From Loxodes magnus (Eukaryota > Ciliophora > Karyorelictea > Loxodida > Loxodidae): a DNA stretch of 64,000 nt. The stretch covers positions 1 to 64,000 of the forward strand of contig CAMPDV010000715.1 of assembly GCA_946699065.1 (NCBI GenBank), given 5' to 3'. A model generated the notes under the pieces. It saw only the letters and a list, made by a program, of their open reading frames with translations, searched no databases and was not told the DNA's origin. Below are positions 61,781 through 64,000 of the stretch, in pieces; within the stretch, counting starts at the first letter, position 1; every line of letters begins with the position of its first letter. The translations under genes were made by a program, and so were the position numbers.

Positions 61781-62947
61781 GACGAGAATTACTTTTCACA
61801 AACATTAAAAGTTAATACTTCATTGACTAAAAAAATTCACAAGCATCTTTTGGTAAAAAAAGCCTTTATAATAATTAAAATTTTCAAAAAATTTTTTAGT
61901 TAAAAAATTTAAATTTAAAGCTAAGTAACTTTTATATGCTATGAGATTAAATCTACACAGAATTAGTTCAAACTTAAAAAATCAACGTTATCTAAAATTT
62001 TGTCTTATAGATAAAAAAAGTAACCTTTTTTAGTAAAATTATAGAATAATTATTTTAAAATTAACATTTAAATTGTATTACTTTAAAAATTATTCAGATT
62101 ATCTTTGTCTTAATTAGAAATTTAGAGTTAGTATTATCGCGCACTAAGCATAAATTTAAAATTATTTAAAATGAAAGATCTAAATTTTTAATAATTAGAT
62201 ATTAAATTATTATATTAGGATTTGAATTAATGAATATAAAAATAAATAATTTTCATATCTTCAATTAAAAATTAAATTATTTTCTCAAATTAAAAATTAA
62301 ACTTTTTAAGCTTTTATTAGTAGATCAACAAACATTCAAAAGATCTAACTTGAAAGATTTAAATTTTTTTATTATTTAATATATTATTTTCTCTCATCTC
62401 TTTGTTAATAATTTATAATTAATTTATTTTATGATGAAAAATAAATTTTTAATCATAATTTGCTATTTAGCAATTCTGAATTCATAAATATACATTAAAA
62501 AAATTAAATATTTTCTAATTGTCTTTTTATTAAATTTATAATCCTTACCTATAATAAATATCAAAAATAGTTAAGTCAATAAATTCTTATATTATAAAAG
62601 TAAAAATTGTATAAAATAAATCTATATTATAAATATTTTTATTTTAAATTTAGAGAGATGTAATTAAAAAAATTATGTAGAATAAAAATAATTAACATTA
62701 TTAAACTATATCTAAATATATTTATTCTTTTTAATATATATCTCCTTAAAAATTTTTCCATCTTTAAAATTTCCTGAAGTGAAAAAAGCAAAAAAGAAAT
62801 TTTAAAAATATTTTTTTAAATTACTAACTTCTCTAATACTTTTTATCTAAAAAATTTTATACTTCTAACGTTTTTATCTTTATAAGAATATTTAAAGCCT
62901 TAGCATTAAAATTTTAAAAATTTTTATTCCGTCTGAAAAATCTCTTG

Positions 62948-63771
62948 TAGTGTAAAACGCTGAGCAAAAAAACAAAATAAAAATTTTTCCATTTTATTTC
63001 GATGTTATAGTTAAAAAATAACTGATAGAGATTATTAAATAACTTTATTAGACATTTTATATTCAAATTGCCAAAATTTTTTCCAAAATTAAAAAAAATT
63101 CTATTCAATGCTTAATTACATTATGGCTCCCCAAATTTTTTAACCCATAACTTTAAAAAATATTTATTTTATACATATTCGATTATTTAAATTAAAAAAT
63201 ATCCGATCTCTTTAAATCAAAAAATTTTTTCTTATTCCGTCCGAAAAAACTCTTGTAGTATAAAACGCTGAGCAAAAAAACAAAAATAAATTTTCACGCT
63301 TTTTGACTGTAAAAACATTCTTTACTTTTTAAATATTTATTTTCAAAATTAATCTTAAAAAATTTTTAAATTCTTGAAACCAAAAATACTTTGTTCTTAA
63401 AAAAAAATTAACTCCAAACTAAAACGAAAACAAATTTTGCATTTTTTTGAAATTAAAAAATCTTAAATTTTTTTGTCTTATTGCAGTTCTAAAAAAAATT
63501 TTAATTTAAAAATTTTTTTTAATCCAATTTTTTATTCCCAATATTAATATAAACTTTTCACTAATTCCGTTTCTCCTTTCAAAATTTATCCATTCTCCTT
63601 CATATCCTTTACTTAAAAAACCTCACTCTTTAATAATTCTATCAACACTCCCATCCCTTATCCCTTTTTACACTTTTTTAGTTCCATTTCAAATTTTTTT
63701 GTCCTAACTTTCACACTTTTGTTCCGACACAACTTTTCCCTATAGTGCAAAACGCTGAGCAAAAAAACAAA
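62948..63771. repeat. Recurrent family A motif, three instances
   Basis: TAGTGTAAAACGCTGAGC or close variants at 62948-62976, 63256-63284 and 63743-63771, with the same order and nearly the same spacing (308 and 487 bases) as in copy 1. Confidence 0.85.
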
Positions 63772-64000
63772 TATTTTATTTTCGCAATTTTTATAACTCT
63801 TTTAAACCCTTTTCTACTTTTCCAATTACTATTTTAAGAATTGTCTTAAAAAAATTATATGTTCTTAAATTCAAATAATATTCTTAAATTAAAAAAAATA
63901 CTACTTAATTAACAAAAAAATTATTTTCCACTCTCCGAAATTAAAAATTCTAAAACTAATTTTTTTTTATTTGCGACTCAAACTATTTTTTTCATTTAGA

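Larger units (their letters stand above)
60563..64000. repeat. Family A repeat, copy 2 (cut by window end)
   Basis: Direct repeat of 32770-36450, about 27.7 kb away. It lacks the 220-bp segment of copy 1. It directly follows the WD40 remnant. Confidence 0.9.

Noticed and set aside
1..64000. A code in which TGA means Trp (as in some other ciliates)
   Set aside because: Several TGAs fall at Trp positions, but others replace Arg or Cys, and most invariant Trp are TGG. In DNA this A+T-rich, a TGA-Trp code would favour TGA strongly.
1..64000. Chromosome breakage sequence or telomeric repeats
   Set aside because: I looked for the Tetrahymena 15-bp breakage sequence on both strands by its AACCAACC core and for TTGGGG repeats, and found neither. 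Only weak partial matches occur (for example near 27375).

Overview
The window looks like germline (micronuclear) DNA of a ciliate close to Tetrahymena. It is extremely A+T rich. Recognisable protein stretches read through only if TAA and TAG are translated as Gln and TGA is the sole stop. Under the standard code almost nothing longer than 60-95 codons is open. Most recognisable genes are interrupted by in-frame TGA codons and one-base frameshifts, and they sit among long dispersed repeats. I see no telomeric repeats and no chromosome breakage sequence. This is what an internally eliminated, germline-limited interval rich in decayed gene-family copies would look like. The organism and the germline-limited status are inferences.

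Layout: 1-6.6 kb holds an ABC-C (MRP) transporter remnant (+) and a two-CCHC zinc-knuckle ORF (-). From 6.6 to 16.4 kb lies an inverted duplication. Arms of about 1.5 kb carry a papain-family cysteine protease and an unrecognised partner gene, around a loop of about 6 kb that holds a NEK-like kinase tail and an unrecognised Gln/Lys-rich gene. From 16.95 to 21.9 kb is the best preserved coding block: a GPS/GAIN-type membrane protein followed in the same frame by a basic coiled-coil protein with a RING-like zinc cluster.

From 22 to 40 kb repeats dominate. Family A (copies near 24.2, 32.8 and 60.6 kb) carries a conserved short ORF and a recurrent motif. Family B (copies near 23.0, 27.3 and 37.3 kb) carries its own ORFs. 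A 9-bp minisatellite, a gag-like zinc-knuckle ORF, an unrecognised 462-codon gene and a G+C-rich island with an inverted repeat lie between them.

From 41 to 56 kb are remnants of polytopic membrane proteins and two paralogous receptor-like genes arranged tail to tail (48.7-52.2 kb +, 55.7-52.4 kb -), a palindrome of about 7 kb. The right end has a WD40 remnant and the second full family A copy, cut by the window edge. Because TGA is rare in this base composition, an open frame alone is weak evidence. Confidence is therefore highest where a known motif or a second copy in the window supports the frame. Coordinates of degraded genes are approximate.
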